Positions 1 through 8,999 of a stretch of DNA of 64,000 nucleotides are shown here, one piece after another (positions within the stretch are counted from its first letter, which is position 1; each line of letters begins with the position of its first letter). The notes beneath the pieces were generated by a model. The model saw only the letters and a program-made list of their open reading frames with translations, ran no database searches and had not been told where the DNA came from. The position numbers were made by a program, and so were the translations under genes. The stretch is from Ornithinimicrobium cavernae (GTDB lineage: Bacteria; Actinomycetota; Actinomycetes; Actinomycetales; Dermatophilaceae), in assembly GCF_003121625.1 (NCBI RefSeq), contig NZ_QDDJ01000006.1, forward strand, positions 1 through 64,000, read 5' to 3'.

Positions 1-56
1 AGACCGAGGTCATCTGGCACATCCCGCGACCCTTCACCGCCACCGGCTTCGGGTGA
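1..56 (+). CDS. C-terminal end of an unidentified protein (partial)
   Basis: Reading from base 3, 17 codons (TEVIWHIPRPFTATGFG) run open to a TGA at 54-56. The codons have the G/C third positions typical of this genome, so this is probably the tail of a gene entering from the left. Too short to recognise a family. Confidence 0.5.
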   Translation, partial: TEVIWHIPRPFTATGFG

Positions 57-129
57 CCACCCCGCCCCGCACCCCGCCACCACCGGCGGGGTGCACACCC
101 ATGTCGAGAACCCCCCAACACGGCCCGCC

Positions 130-236
130 GACCGAGGACCCGCCACCGGCTGCCGTCGACCGAGGACCGGCCACCGGCTGCCGTCGACCGAGGACCGGCT
201 ACCGGCTGCCGTCGACCGAGACCAGACCACCGGGGC
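130..236. repeat. 28-bp tandem repeat, about 3.5 copies
   Basis: Three near-identical 28-base units begin at 130, 158 and 186 (each starts GACCGAGGAC and ends GGCTGCCGTC), followed by a decayed partial copy from 214. The unit length is not a multiple of three and the array lies in the gap between two converging gene ends (56 and 309). No gene is supported in 57-308; the open frames across it are produced by the repeat. Confidence 0.85.
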
Positions 237-308
237 GCAGCCGGCCGACGACTGGGCCCGTCATCCAGCCGATGTGTGCTGGGGGACTCCGGTGCGCAGG
301 AGCAGACC

Positions 309-1505
309 CTAGTTCTCCGAGTGGTGATCGAACGCGGCCAACACCTGCGTGGGGTCGACGTCCGCGACAGAGGCGTCCGCCCACCGTGGGGCGTTGTCCT
401 TGTCGACGAGCAGGGCCCGCACGCCCTCGACGAAGTCCGGGTGCGCCGCGAAGTGCCGGCCGAGCCGGGTGTCCTGCGCCAGCACCTGGTGGACGTCCAT
501 GTCGGCGGCCCGGCGGAGCGCCTCGAGGGTGACCACGACCGAGTGTGGGGAGCGGGCCGCGATCGCCTGGCCGGCGGCGCGTGCCGCAGGGTCGGCGTGC
601 TCCCGGAGGCGACGCAGGATCTGTGTCGCGTCGCGGCCTGCGTAGCACTCGTCGATCCAGCCGCGCTGCGCCTCGAGCTCCGAGACGGGGGCGACCTGCG
701 CCTCCTCCTGTGCTGCCTCGTCGCCGCCGTCCGGTTCGACATCCTCGCCGTCCGGTTCGGCAACCTCGCTGGACGGTTCGACATCCTCGCCGGACCGTGC
801 GGCGCCAGACCGTTCCGCGCTGGACGGCTCGGCCCCGTCGGGTCGTGACGCCTCGAGCCCCGCGGCCAGGTCGGCCAGCACGCGCTCCTTGTCACCCTGC
901 GCCACCACCCCGTCGGCCACCCCCAGCACGACCGCATCGGCGGGTCCGACCGGCAGGCCGGTCAGTGCCACGTGGGTGCCCAGCTCGCCGGGGGCGTGGG
1001 CCAGGTAGTAGAGCCCGCCCACGTCCGGGAAGAAGCCGATGATGGTCTCGGGCATCGCGACCTTGGCGCGCTCGGTGACCAGCCGCTTCGAACCGTGCGC
1101 CGAGATCCCGACCCCGCCGCCCATCACGACGCCGTCCATCCAGGCGACATACGGCTTGGGATAGTCCGCGATCAACGCGTTCAGCTGGTACTCCTCCTGC
1201 CAGAAGCGCAGCACCTCCTCCTGCTCGCCCGCCAGGATCAGCTCGCGCAGCGCCCGCACGTCCCCTCCGGCGCACAGGCCCTTGTCTCCCGCGCCCTCGA
1301 TGAAGACGGCCCCCACACCGTCGTCGACCGCCCAGGCCCGCAGCTGGAACAGGAGTGAGACGCACATGTCCGTCGTCAGCGAGTTCAGGGCCCGCGGACG
1401 GTTGAGCCGCACCCGACCGATCCGGTGCGCGACGGCATACTCCACATCAGGGGTGTGGCCGGGAGCGGGGGCGAACGTGAGCTCGGCAGCAGTGGTGGAG
1501 GTCAT
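309..1505 (-). CDS. Enoyl-CoA hydratase/isomerase family, probable 3-hydroxyisobutyryl-CoA hydrolase
   Basis: Crotonase-fold protein of 398 residues, likely hydrolysing 3-hydroxyisobutyryl-CoA in valine breakdown. The N-terminal half carries the expected line-up: VRLNRPRALNSLT, then the oxyanion-hole stretch KGLCAGGDVRAL, the second CoA-site stretch GVVMGGGVGIS, and PETIIGFFPDVGG, whose Glu and Asp are typical of the hydrolase branch rather than simple hydratases. The C-terminal extension (SVVVTLEALRRA, HPDFVEGVRALLVDKD) also fits that branch. The start chosen is the ATG at 1505, directly followed by MTSTTAAELTF; frame stays open upstream but without family similarity. Unusual: an acidic low-complexity insert (about residues 224-270) with internally repeated DVEP and AEPDG units sits between the two halves. 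Divergent from the next gene. Confidence 0.85.
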   Translation of the reverse strand: MTSTTAAELTFAPAPGHTPDVEYAVAHRIGRVRLNRPRALNSLTTDMCVSLLFQLRAWAVDDGVGAVFIEGAGDKGLCAGGDVRALRELILAGEQEEVLRFWQEEYQLNALIADYPKPYVAWMDGVVMGGGVGISAHGSKRLVTERAKVAMPETIIGFFPDVGGLYYLAHAPGELGTHVALTGLPVGPADAVVLGVADGVVAQGDKERVLADLAAGLEASRPDGAEPSSAERSGAARSGEDVEPSSEVAEPDGEDVEPDGGDEAAQEEAQVAPVSELEAQRGWIDECYAGRDATQILRRLREHADPAARAAGQAIAARSPHSVVVTLEALRRAADMDVHQVLAQDTRLGRHFAAHPDFVEGVRALLVDKDNAPRWADASVADVDPTQVLAAFDHHSEN

Positions 1506-1569
1506 GGGCACGACCCTACGGCGACGGCGCGAGCCGGTGGGTGGTGGCTGCGCACGTAGACTTCCGCGC

Positions 1570-2439
1570 ATGGGTAAGGCATCACGACGCAAGCGGCAGG
1601 CCGAGGGCACCAAGGCTCCGGCCCGGGCCCCGTTCGTCAACCGACCGTTCGAGGGACTGGCCAACGAGACCGACTGGGTCGCGATGCGCGAGATCATCCC
1701 GGCGGCGACGGCTCAGGTCACCATGGAGCTCGACGGCACGCCGCGGGAGGTGACCCTGGTTTCTGTGCTCCCCGGGGCCCTGCCGGCGCTCCACCGTGCC
1801 AGCGGAGAGATCCTCGTGGCGCTGCAGTCGCGCACGCACAGCGGTGACGCCAGCCGGGACATCGTGCTCGCCGCGCAGACCGCGCAGGCCACCGAGCCCG
1901 GCCAGCCGGTGCCGGCGATCCCGACCGCGACGGCCGAGACCCCTCGCCTCCAGGACGTCCTGGCCGACGGGACCGAGCTGGTCGTGCAGGTGCAGGACAA
2001 CTTCAACTTCTGGATCGCCGAGGAGGACGCCACTCCCGAGGTGCTCGCCTCCCTCGAGCAGACCAACGAGGCCGCCGTCCCGACCGTGCCCGTGCCCGGC
2101 CGGCCCTCGACCTACTGGTGCAAGATGAGCGACCGCACCTACGTCCGCTGGATCCTCGGCGAGGACGAGGACGAGGCGACCAGGGCGTTCGCCCGTCTGC
2201 AGGCGGCCGGCGAGCACACCCTCGGCGAGGGCACGGCGCTGCTCGGGGCGTTCCGGGCCGCCGGGCTGCTCGTCCCGGTGCTCGAGGTCGACCCGGCCAC
2301 CGACCCGGCCGACCTGACCGGCCCCCTGCAGGAGCTGGCCGACCGGTATGCCGCCGCGCTGGCCGAGGACGACCCGCTCACCCCGGAGGAGCGCCGGGCC
2401 CGCGACGGCCTGGTCAGCCGGCAGGTCACGCTGCGGTGA
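1570..2439 (+). CDS. DUF5926 family protein
   Basis: A 289-residue cytosolic protein with the family-typical opening MGKASRRKRQAE, a very basic tail-like start, followed by the stretch FEGLANETDWVAMREIIPAATA. I recognise this as the actinobacterial DUF5926 family; its function is not known. The ATG at 1570 is chosen because the basic start matches family members. The stop overlaps or nearly touches the glycosyltransferase start, so the two are probably co-transcribed. Confidence 0.8.
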   Translation: MGKASRRKRQAEGTKAPARAPFVNRPFEGLANETDWVAMREIIPAATAQVTMELDGTPREVTLVSVLPGALPALHRASGEILVALQSRTHSGDASRDIVLAAQTAQATEPGQPVPAIPTATAETPRLQDVLADGTELVVQVQDNFNFWIAEEDATPEVLASLEQTNEAAVPTVPVPGRPSTYWCKMSDRTYVRWILGEDEDEATRAFARLQAAGEHTLGEGTALLGAFRAAGLLVPVLEVDPATDPADLTGPLQELADRYAAALAEDDPLTPEERRARDGLVSRQVTLR

Positions 2440-2441
2440 GT

Positions 2442-3227
2442 ATGCCGTCAGGCACCGACAGCGGACCGGCTCCGGACCCGCAGGGGTCGGGTCGTGGTCC
2501 GGAGGGTCGGTTGCCGGAGCGGGTGGCCGCCATCGTGTCGGCCAAGGACGAGGAGGAGCGCCTCGGCGCAACGCTGGATGCGCTCGCCCGGATCACGGTG
2601 GTCGACCTGGTCGTCGTGGTCGACGACGGCAGCACGGACGGGACCCTGCGTGTCGCCAACCTGGCCGGCGTGCAGACCGTCAAGCACCAGGCCAATATGG
2701 GCAAGGCGCAGGCGATGACCAGCGGTGCGAAGGTCGTCGCCCTGCTGGAGGCGGAGGAGGGCGGAGCCCACCAGACGGACAATCCGCGTGCGCTGCTGTT
2801 TGTCGACGCGGACCTGGAGGAGAGCGCCGTCAACCTGGATCACCTCTGCGTGCCCGTCGTGACTGGCGAGGCCGACATGGCGATTGCCACCCTGCCGCCG
2901 CAGAGGACCTCGGGCGGTGGTTTCGGCTTCGTGGTGCGTCTGGCCCGCGACGGCATCGCCCGGCTGGCGGGCCGCACGATGGCGCAACCGCTGAGCGGCA
3001 TGCGCTGCCTCACGAGGGAGGCCTTCGAGGCGGCCCTGCCGCTGGCCCCGGGCTGGGGCGTCGAGGTGGGCCTCACCGTCGACGTGCTGCGCAACCGTGG
3101 ACGCGTCGTTGAGGTGCCCGTCGAGCTGCACCACCGGGTCACCGGGCGCGGACCGGGGGCACAGCTGCACCGGCTGCGGCAGTACCGCGACGTCGCCCGG
3201 GCACTGAAGGTGCGCGGAACCAGCTGA
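2442..3227 (+). CDS. Family 2 glycosyltransferase
   Basis: A 261-residue GT-A fold glycosyltransferase. After a Pro/Gly-rich leader, the nucleotide-sugar binding core is clear: VAAIVSAKDEEERLGATL, VVVVDDGSTDGT, then HQANMGKAQAM and the DXD-like LLFVDADLEE. No transmembrane helix is seen, so it would act in the cytosol or on the inner membrane face. The acceptor cannot be read from sequence. The ATG at 2442 is used; a GTG at 2436 would give a 4-base GTGA overlap with the upstream stop and is equally possible. Likely translationally coupled to the DUF5926 gene. Confidence 0.85.
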   Translation: MPSGTDSGPAPDPQGSGRGPEGRLPERVAAIVSAKDEEERLGATLDALARITVVDLVVVVDDGSTDGTLRVANLAGVQTVKHQANMGKAQAMTSGAKVVALLEAEEGGAHQTDNPRALLFVDADLEESAVNLDHLCVPVVTGEADMAIATLPPQRTSGGGFGFVVRLARDGIARLAGRTMAQPLSGMRCLTREAFEAALPLAPGWGVEVGLTVDVLRNRGRVVEVPVELHHRVTGRGPGAQLHRLRQYRDVARALKVRGTS

Positions 3228-3306
3228 CGCATCCGCGGCGACGGGCACGCCCTCAGAGGCGTGCGTCCTCTACACAGTCGGCCGATCCCTCGGGTACGTT
3301 GTGCGG

Positions 3307-4818
3307 GTGTCGCCCGACGACCCCATGGACCACGTCCGCCGCAGGGTGCTGAACATGTCACCGGAGGAGGTCTCCGCCGCTCTCGAGCAGATCAGCGCCC
3401 TCGGGACGGGGGAGCAGTTCGACTTCCGACCGGTGCGCAACCGCGCCGTGGAGCTGCCGGCCCCGCCGTCCACGCCCCAGTCCCTCACGGTGCGGGTTGC
3501 GGTGGACCACACCACTCCGCTGGTCTGGCGACGACTCGTGGTGCGCGGGGACGTGACGCTCGACGCGTTCCACGAGGTGATCCAACGCTCGCTCGGCTGG
3601 CAGGGCCACCACCTTCACCGCTTCTGGGCACCCACGGATGAGGGGCGCACGCGTGGGGCACACTTCGAGACCGAGGCCGACCTGGCCGAGGGCGAGGAGG
3701 GTACCCCCGAGGCCGAGGTGCGCCTGGACCAGCTCCTGCGGGAGCCGGGGGACCAGGTCGCCTACACCTACGACTTCGGCGACGGCTGGGACCACACCGT
3801 CGACCTCGAGACCACCGGACCGCTCGACCGGGACGCGCCGAGGGCCCGGTGCCTGGCCGGGGAGCGGGCCGGGCCGCTGGAGGACTCGGGAGGACCCCCG
3901 GGCCACCAGGAGCTCGTCGAGGCCTTCGCCAGCGACCCGGCCCTGTCCTCGCTCCGGGAGGAGGTGCGGGAGTGGCTACCGACGGGGTGGGACCCCGGCC
4001 ACCTGGACCTGGACCAGGTCAACACGGCGCTGTCCCTCGTCGGAGCCACCGCCGACGAGATCTTCGCGACCTGTGCCGGCGGCCACCCGCCCCCCGAGGC
4101 CCTCGGACCGCTGCTGGAGATCGCGCCGCCCGATGTGGTGATCGAGATCGCCGCCATGTGCCGGGACGCGGCCACCACAGAGCTCGACCTGGACGCCGAC
4201 GACCTCGCCCAGCTGGCCCGGCCCTACCGGTTCCTGGTCGACCTGGCCGGTGCGGACGGCATACCGCTGACCTCGGCCGGGTGGATGAAGCCGGCCGTCG
4301 TCGAGCAGATCTTCACCGGGCTCCGCATCGGCGAGCGGTGGATCGGCAAGGGCAACCGCGAGGACCTGACACCGCCGGTCGCCGAGCTGCGCGCGCTCGC
4401 CGTGGACCTGGCTCTGCTCCGCAAGCACAAGGGACGGCTGCTGCGCACCCAGGCTGCAGCCCGACGGTCCACCGACCGGGAGTTCGTGGGCCTCATCGCC
4501 GGTGCGCTCCTGCGCCACCGCAACCCCTGGGTCCAGTCGGCGCGGGCGCTCTTCGCCCTCTGCACGGCGAGTCGCGGTCGGCAGGCCGGGGAGTGGGCGG
4601 ACACCGTGGCCGACCTGATGACACGCAGCGGGCTGGGCACCGGAGCCTTCGGGATGGACCGGTGGGACGTGCTGGACCTGGTGGATCCGACCAAGGCGGT
4701 CCTCCACCCCTCCGGGACACCCTGCCTGCCGCCGCACCCGCGTGAGGACCAGCACGCCGTGGCGCTGGCGGTGTTCGCGCTCTGGCCGGCGCGGCTGTCG
4801 GAGCTGGGCGCGCAGTAG
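3307..4818 (+). CDS. Plasmid pRiA4b ORF-3 family protein
   Basis: A 503-residue protein whose first half matches the pRiA4b ORF-3 fold: DHTTPLVWRRLVVRGDVTLDAF, ISL-like SLGWQGHHLHRF, and YTYDFGDGWDHTVDLE. The second half (from about residue 230) is an alpha-rich extension of unknown role. Function of the family is unknown. TACGTT at 3295-3300 sits 6 bases before the GTG at 3307, a spacing typical of leaderless actinobacterial mRNAs, so that start is preferred over the in-frame GTG at 3301 and ATG at 3325. Confidence 0.75.
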   Translation: MSPDDPMDHVRRRVLNMSPEEVSAALEQISALGTGEQFDFRPVRNRAVELPAPPSTPQSLTVRVAVDHTTPLVWRRLVVRGDVTLDAFHEVIQRSLGWQGHHLHRFWAPTDEGRTRGAHFETEADLAEGEEGTPEAEVRLDQLLREPGDQVAYTYDFGDGWDHTVDLETTGPLDRDAPRARCLAGERAGPLEDSGGPPGHQELVEAFASDPALSSLREEVREWLPTGWDPGHLDLDQVNTALSLVGATADEIFATCAGGHPPPEALGPLLEIAPPDVVIEIAAMCRDAATTELDLDADDLAQLARPYRFLVDLAGADGIPLTSAGWMKPAVVEQIFTGLRIGERWIGKGNREDLTPPVAELRALAVDLALLRKHKGRLLRTQAAARRSTDREFVGLIAGALLRHRNPWVQSARALFALCTASRGRQAGEWADTVADLMTRSGLGTGAFGMDRWDVLDLVDPTKAVLHPSGTPCLPPHPREDQHAVALAVFALWPARLSELGAQ

Positions 4819-4902
4819 GAGGGGTGCCACGGGCCAGTCGCGTCCGGTGAGGGCACACCGGGCGCGAGTCAGTGGTCGTGCGTGGGCGGCTCCGGATGGT
4901 TG

Positions 4903-7002
4903 TCACTGGTCCCGCGAGGGCTCCTGGGGGACGCCGGTCGTGACCTGGCTACCGACGGCGACGGCAGCGGCGATGGCCACGGCCAGGCCGATGCCGACGA
5001 TCGCGATGCCCGAGTCGTTCAGCGCCCACCCGAGGGTCACGCAGGTCAGCACGGCGCCGGCGGTGGCGCGCGACAGCGGAAGGTGCCACAGGGGAGCGAG
5101 CCGCCGACCGGCCCACGAGGTGGGACGGAGCACCGCCCACACCAGCACCACCAGGACGAGGACCGCCACCCAGGAGACGGGGTAACGCACCAGGATGCCC
5201 AGGCTCTGGTCCAGCTTGCGGGCCACGATGTCCACGGCTCCGCCGTCCATCACCGACTGCAGGAAGTCGCCCAGGTGGGTGCGCGAACCAGCCGGCCGCA
5301 GCCAGTCGACGAGCATCAGGACCCCTGCCACGACCACGGCTGTGGCACCCATCAGGAGAGCACGGAGGGGAGTGAGATGGATGCCGGCCGCAGCCAGGCC
5401 GAGGACGCCCACCGCCACGACGAGCGCGGGCACCCCGCCGAAGTCCGCGCCCCACATCGGTGCCCCGTCGGTCAGCACCAGCAGCAGGCCCAGAACCCCG
5501 ACGACGAGCACCGCCGCCGTTCGTCGTGCCATCGGTCTCGACCGCAGCAGGCCCGCGAGGAACCCGGCGAGCAGCAGCCCGGACACCGCGAAGATGCCGT
5601 AGCCCACGTTGCCCATCCCGTGGAAGCGTCCCGCGGTGAGGGGCTGCACGCCGAGGATCGAGATCAGCCCCAGCCTGCCGCCGAGGACGACGTCGGCGCC
5701 GAGCACCACCACGGTGAGCGCGGCCACCACGATCGGTGGGCCCAGCGGATGCCGCCGCCACGGTCCGGCCAGCGCGACCGTGGCGTGGACCGCGGCGAGG
5801 AGAACGGTCGCGGCGACGAGCGCCACCCAGCGGGGCTCGGCCCGCCACCACGGCACAAGTCCGGCGAGGAACGTCGAGGACGGGAACGCCATCGCGCCCA
5901 GCGCCACCCACCGGGTCGCTGCGCGGCGGCCCGTCGCCGCGAGCACGCCGAGCACCCCCAGCACGAGGAGGCAGCCCAGACCGAGCAGCGGCACGGCGAG
6001 GGCCTGCGCTCCGCCGGTCGCGGCGGCGAGTCCCTGCAGGGTGTCCAGCCGCTCGCTGGCGCCCGCCCTGGTGGGCACCACCTCCACGGGTTTCCCGCTC
6101 ACCTCGTCGGGGGCCTGCGCGCCCGCCAGGGCCAGGACGGTCGCGGTCAGGTCGGTCGTCTGCACCAGGCCGGTCTGCTGCGTCGTGCCCGAGTGCAGTG
6201 CCCCGGCGACCACGCCCTCCCGCCACACGACCGCCGCCTGCACCGCGGCCCGGTCGTCCCGGTCGGCGAGTCCGGCCACCACCAGCGTCGCGTCACGGGG
6301 CAGCCGGTCCTGCAGCGCCGCCAGCTCGGCGTCGAGGGCGGCCGCGTCGCCCGCGTCCGAGACGACCCCGCCGTCCAGCAGGGTGACCCCGCAGACATCC
6401 GGCTCGTAGGCCGTCAGCCCACCCTCGGCATACCGGCTCACCCCTCCCTGTGGCGCGGCTGCCCCCAGCGCAGCGAGCGGACCGACCGCCCGGACGCAGC
6501 CCCCGGACGCCTTGAGGGTGGCAGCGAGGGTGCCGAGGCGGGAGTCCAGGGGGCGTCGTTGCGCGGCCTCGACCCAGGAACGCCACTCGGGGACGCTCGC
6601 GGTGACGTCACCCCCTGTCATCGACTCGCCCGTCACGACCTCCGGCACTGCCGCACAGTCCTGCACCCCGTCGTCGTCCGCCGATGCGCGCTGGCCGGCC
6701 CCCAGCGTCAGCCAGCCGTCGGCGGGGCAGGTGACCTCGTGGGTCCCTCGGACGATCAACCCCGCCGACGCCCCGTCCGCGACCAGGGACCAGAGCGTCG
6801 GGGTGCCCTGCCTGCTGACGTCGGACCAGGTCAGGCCCGGTGCCCCCACGAGCACGACCTCGCCCCCGGTCCTCTCCACCGGCTCCGCGCCCACGCCCGT
6901 CGTGCGCGCTCCGAGCAGGCTCGCCGCCATCGTGCCGACGAGCAACAGGACGACCAGTCCGAACACCGCCCACGCGAAGCGGCGCCCTCCGGACTCGGTC
7001 AT
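4903..7002 (-). CDS. Large membrane protein with an extracytoplasmic alkaline-phosphatase-like domain
   Basis: A 699-residue protein. Residues 10-30 form a signal anchor, followed by an extracytoplasmic domain of about 300 residues beginning VVLVGAPGLTWSDVS and TPTLWSLVADGAS, which resembles the alkaline phosphatase/sulfatase core, although the full metal-site set is not obvious. The C-terminal half is a run of hydrophobic helices (roughly ten, for example LAVPLLGLGCLLVLGVLGVL and AVLVVGVLGLLLVLTDGAP). Such proteins are common in actinobacteria without an assigned role. Divergent from the DUF4446 gene with a long palindrome in between; no operon partner downstream. Confidence 0.7.
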   Translation of the reverse strand: MTESGGRRFAWAVFGLVVLLLVGTMAASLLGARTTGVGAEPVERTGGEVVLVGAPGLTWSDVSRQGTPTLWSLVADGASAGLIVRGTHEVTCPADGWLTLGAGQRASADDDGVQDCAAVPEVVTGESMTGGDVTASVPEWRSWVEAAQRRPLDSRLGTLAATLKASGGCVRAVGPLAALGAAAPQGGVSRYAEGGLTAYEPDVCGVTLLDGGVVSDAGDAAALDAELAALQDRLPRDATLVVAGLADRDDRAAVQAAVVWREGVVAGALHSGTTQQTGLVQTTDLTATVLALAGAQAPDEVSGKPVEVVPTRAGASERLDTLQGLAAATGGAQALAVPLLGLGCLLVLGVLGVLAATGRRAATRWVALGAMAFPSSTFLAGLVPWWRAEPRWVALVAATVLLAAVHATVALAGPWRRHPLGPPIVVAALTVVVLGADVVLGGRLGLISILGVQPLTAGRFHGMGNVGYGIFAVSGLLLAGFLAGLLRSRPMARRTAAVLVVGVLGLLLVLTDGAPMWGADFGGVPALVVAVGVLGLAAAGIHLTPLRALLMGATAVVVAGVLMLVDWLRPAGSRTHLGDFLQSVMDGGAVDIVARKLDQSLGILVRYPVSWVAVLVLVVLVWAVLRPTSWAGRRLAPLWHLPLSRATAGAVLTCVTLGWALNDSGIAIVGIGLAVAIAAAVAVGSQVTTGVPQEPSRDQ

Positions 7003-7052
7003 GACCCGACACTATCCAGGCCTCCTGACCCTGACCTGGAGGTTGACCCTCA

Positions 7053-7137
7053 CCACACGGACTGGCAGTTCGCGCTCCCCGACGACCCGGTCGTGCTGAG
7101 TCCGGATCGGGATGGCCCGAACTGCCAGTCCGTGTGG
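7053..7137. repeat. Long palindrome, 20-bp perfect arms around a 45-bp spacer
   Basis: Left arm 7053-7072 (CCACACGGACTGGCAGTTCG) is exactly complementary to 7118-7137. The 45-base spacer contains a smaller self-complementary core (ACGAC/GTCGT). It lies between two divergent genes, so it is badly placed for a terminator, and no T-run follows. It could be an intergenic palindromic repeat unit or an operator-like structure. Confidence 0.85.
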
Positions 7138-7237
7138 CGGCTCTGGGCGGACGGCACTGGCGAGCGAGTGCGATGGGGGGACGCCTGCGGGCGTGCCGTC
7201 GCCGGGGAGAGGTGAGCGATCGGCATACGCTCTGGGG

Positions 7238-7723
7238 GTGAGCACCACCGCCCTGATCGTCGCCGTCGCGGCCCTGCTCGTCGCGCTCGCCGCGCTCGGT
7301 CTGGGGTGGCTCGCCCACCAGCGGCACCAGCTCATCCAGCGCCGGTATGCCGTGCTGTGGGGCGAGGGGACGGCTGACGTGACCTCGGTGCTGGCTCAGC
7401 AGGCCCGGCGGATCGGTGTCGAGCGCGCCCGGATCGACGCCGTGGAGAAGTCGGTGACCGGCCTGCGTGGAGACCTCGCCCAGGCGCTGCAGCACGTCGC
7501 TGTCGTGCGCTACGACGCCTTCGGTGACATGGGCGGGCGGATGTCGTTCTCCGTGGCGGTCATCGACGACAACGGCGACGGCATGGTGATCAGCTCGATC
7601 CACGCGCGGGGGGAGTCCCGCACCTATGCCAAGGGGATCGTCGGCGGTGGCAGCGACACCACGCTCACGCCGGAGGAGCAGCAGGCACTCGCGGCCGCAC
7701 GGGACGACTCCGCCGGGGGGTGA
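7238..7723 (+). CDS. DUF4446 family membrane-anchored protein
   Basis: A 161-residue protein with one N-terminal membrane helix (ALIVAVAALLVALAALGLGWL, shown in part) and a cytoplasmic domain with the family signature VVRYDAFGDMGGRMSFS and AVIDDNGDGMVISSIH. I recognise DUF4446; its role is unknown. GTG at 7238 is preceded by a purine-rich stretch and gives the right family length. Its stop is 6 bases from the stop of the converging lipid kinase gene. DUF4446 genes are commonly found near serS in actinobacteria, as here. Confidence 0.85.
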   Translation: MSTTALIVAVAALLVALAALGLGWLAHQRHQLIQRRYAVLWGEGTADVTSVLAQQARRIGVERARIDAVEKSVTGLRGDLAQALQHVAVVRYDAFGDMGGRMSFSVAVIDDNGDGMVISSIHARGESRTYAKGIVGGGSDTTLTPEEQQALAAARDDSAGG

Positions 7724-7729
7724 CCGGTC

Positions 7730-8947
7730 TCAGTCACGGGGGAGGCGGACCAGCAGGCTGCCGGGGTTGACCGTGACGCTCATCGCGGTGGCCCGGCCCA
7801 GGGTGTCGCCGTCGAGCTGGATCTCCACCGGGGAACCGGCCACCACCTCGACCGTCTTCGCCGTGAAGTAGTCGACCCGCTGGTGCCCCCGGCTGCTGCG
7901 GGTCACGAGCCGGGTGACCACCGCGCCCCAGCCGACGAGTCCCTCGGGGGAGAGCAGCACCAGGTCGAGGATCCCGTCGTCGGCCCTGGCCTGCGGCACG
8001 AGGTTGAGCCCGCCGGTCAGCTTGCCGACGTTGCCGACCATCACGCTGCGCACCCGGCGGTGCATGCGGGTGTCGTCGTCGGCCTGCACCTCCACCTTGA
8101 ACTGCGGGCCGCGCAACCGCTGCACCCCCGAGACCAGGTAGGCGGCCCAGCCCATCTGCTTCTTGAGCTTCTCCGGCGCGTTGGCCATCACCTCGGCGTC
8201 GAACCCGAGCCCGGCCATCACCAGGAAGACGTGGTCCTCGACCTCCCCCTCGCCCCGGCCGGGCACCGGCGGGACCTCATCCAGGTCGTCCGCGTCGACC
8301 GGCGGCGGGGTGTCCTCCTCGTCGGCGTGCAGCGGCCGCCGCAGCCGCAGGCTGCCCGTGTCGATCGGAGAGCTCTCACCTGTCAGCGCAACCGTCATGC
8401 CCTGGGAGAGGCTGGTGACCGGCAGCGAGAGGTTGCGCGCCAGGAGGTTGCCGGTGCCACCGCTCAGCAGACCCATCGGCACCCCGCTGCCCACCAGCGC
8501 CGACCCCACGATGCGGACCGTGCCGTCGCCACCGAGGGCGCACACCAGGTCCACCCCCTCGGCCAGCGCCTGCTTGGTCTGCCCGTAGCCGGGGTCGTCC
8601 TCGGTGGTCTCCAGCCACAGCGGGTCGGCCCAGCCGTGCGTGCGGCACACCTCCTCGATCTCGGCGCGCGGCTTGTCGGTGTTGTTGCCGTCGAACTTGG
8701 TGGGGTTGACGACAACGGCGGCACGGGGCCGGTCCGCCTGGGCCTGCCCCTCAGTGGCCGGCTCGGTGCGTTGCCGCCCCCGCTTGCCGCCTGCCGGGGC
8801 GACCGAGCCGAACACTCCCGCGCCGACCGCCAGGACCGGGCCCAGCCCGGGGAGCCGTCCGGCTGCGTGGGTCTGCGACATCGCGAGGCGTAGCAGCAGG
8901 GCGATCAGCACGAGGACGATCAGGGTCAGGAACCACCAGTCGGTCAC
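7730..8947 (-). CDS. Diacylglycerol/lipid kinase family protein
   Basis: A 405-residue protein with an N-terminal membrane helix ([17 protein letters not shown]) and a DAGK catalytic domain from about residue 75: [12 protein letters not shown], the nucleotide-binding signature [13 protein letters not shown] and the loop [12 protein letters not shown]. It probably phosphorylates a lipid such as diacylglycerol or sphingoid base with ATP; the true lipid cannot be read. GTG at 8947 keeps the membrane helix and leaves 52 bases to the divergent serS start. An acidic loop ([19 protein letters not shown]) interrupts the C-terminal beta domain. Confidence 0.85.
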   Translation of the reverse strand: MTDWWFLTLIVLVLIALLLRLAMSQTHAAGRLPGLGPVLAVGAGVFGSVAPAGGKRGRQRTEPATEGQAQADRPRAAVVVNPTKFDGNNTDKPRAEIEEVCRTHGWADPLWLETTEDDPGYGQTKQALAEGVDLVCALGGDGTVRIVGSALVGSGVPMGLLSGGTGNLLARNLSLPVTSLSQGMTVALTGESSPIDTGSLRLRRPLHADEEDTPPPVDADDLDEVPPVPGRGEGEVEDHVFLVMAGLGFDAEVMANAPEKLKKQMGWAAYLVSGVQRLRGPQFKVEVQADDDTRMHRRVRSVMVGNVGKLTGGLNLVPQARADDGILDLVLLSPEGLVGWGAVVTRLVTRSSRGHQRVDYFTAKTVEVVAGSPVEIQLDGDTLGRATAMSVTVNPGSLLVRLPRD

Positions 8948-8999
8948 CTGCTCAACGTACCCGCCCGTAACCCCGTTCGCGGACACGTACCCTGGGAGG

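Noticed and set aside
130-236. CRISPR array
   Set aside because: Units are contiguous with no spacers and no cas genes are near; it is a simple 28-bp tandem repeat. The 19-bp and 35-bp arrays were rejected as CRISPR for the same reason.
7053-7137. Intrinsic terminator
   Set aside because: Both flanking genes start, not end, at this gap; the loop is 45 bases and no T-run follows.
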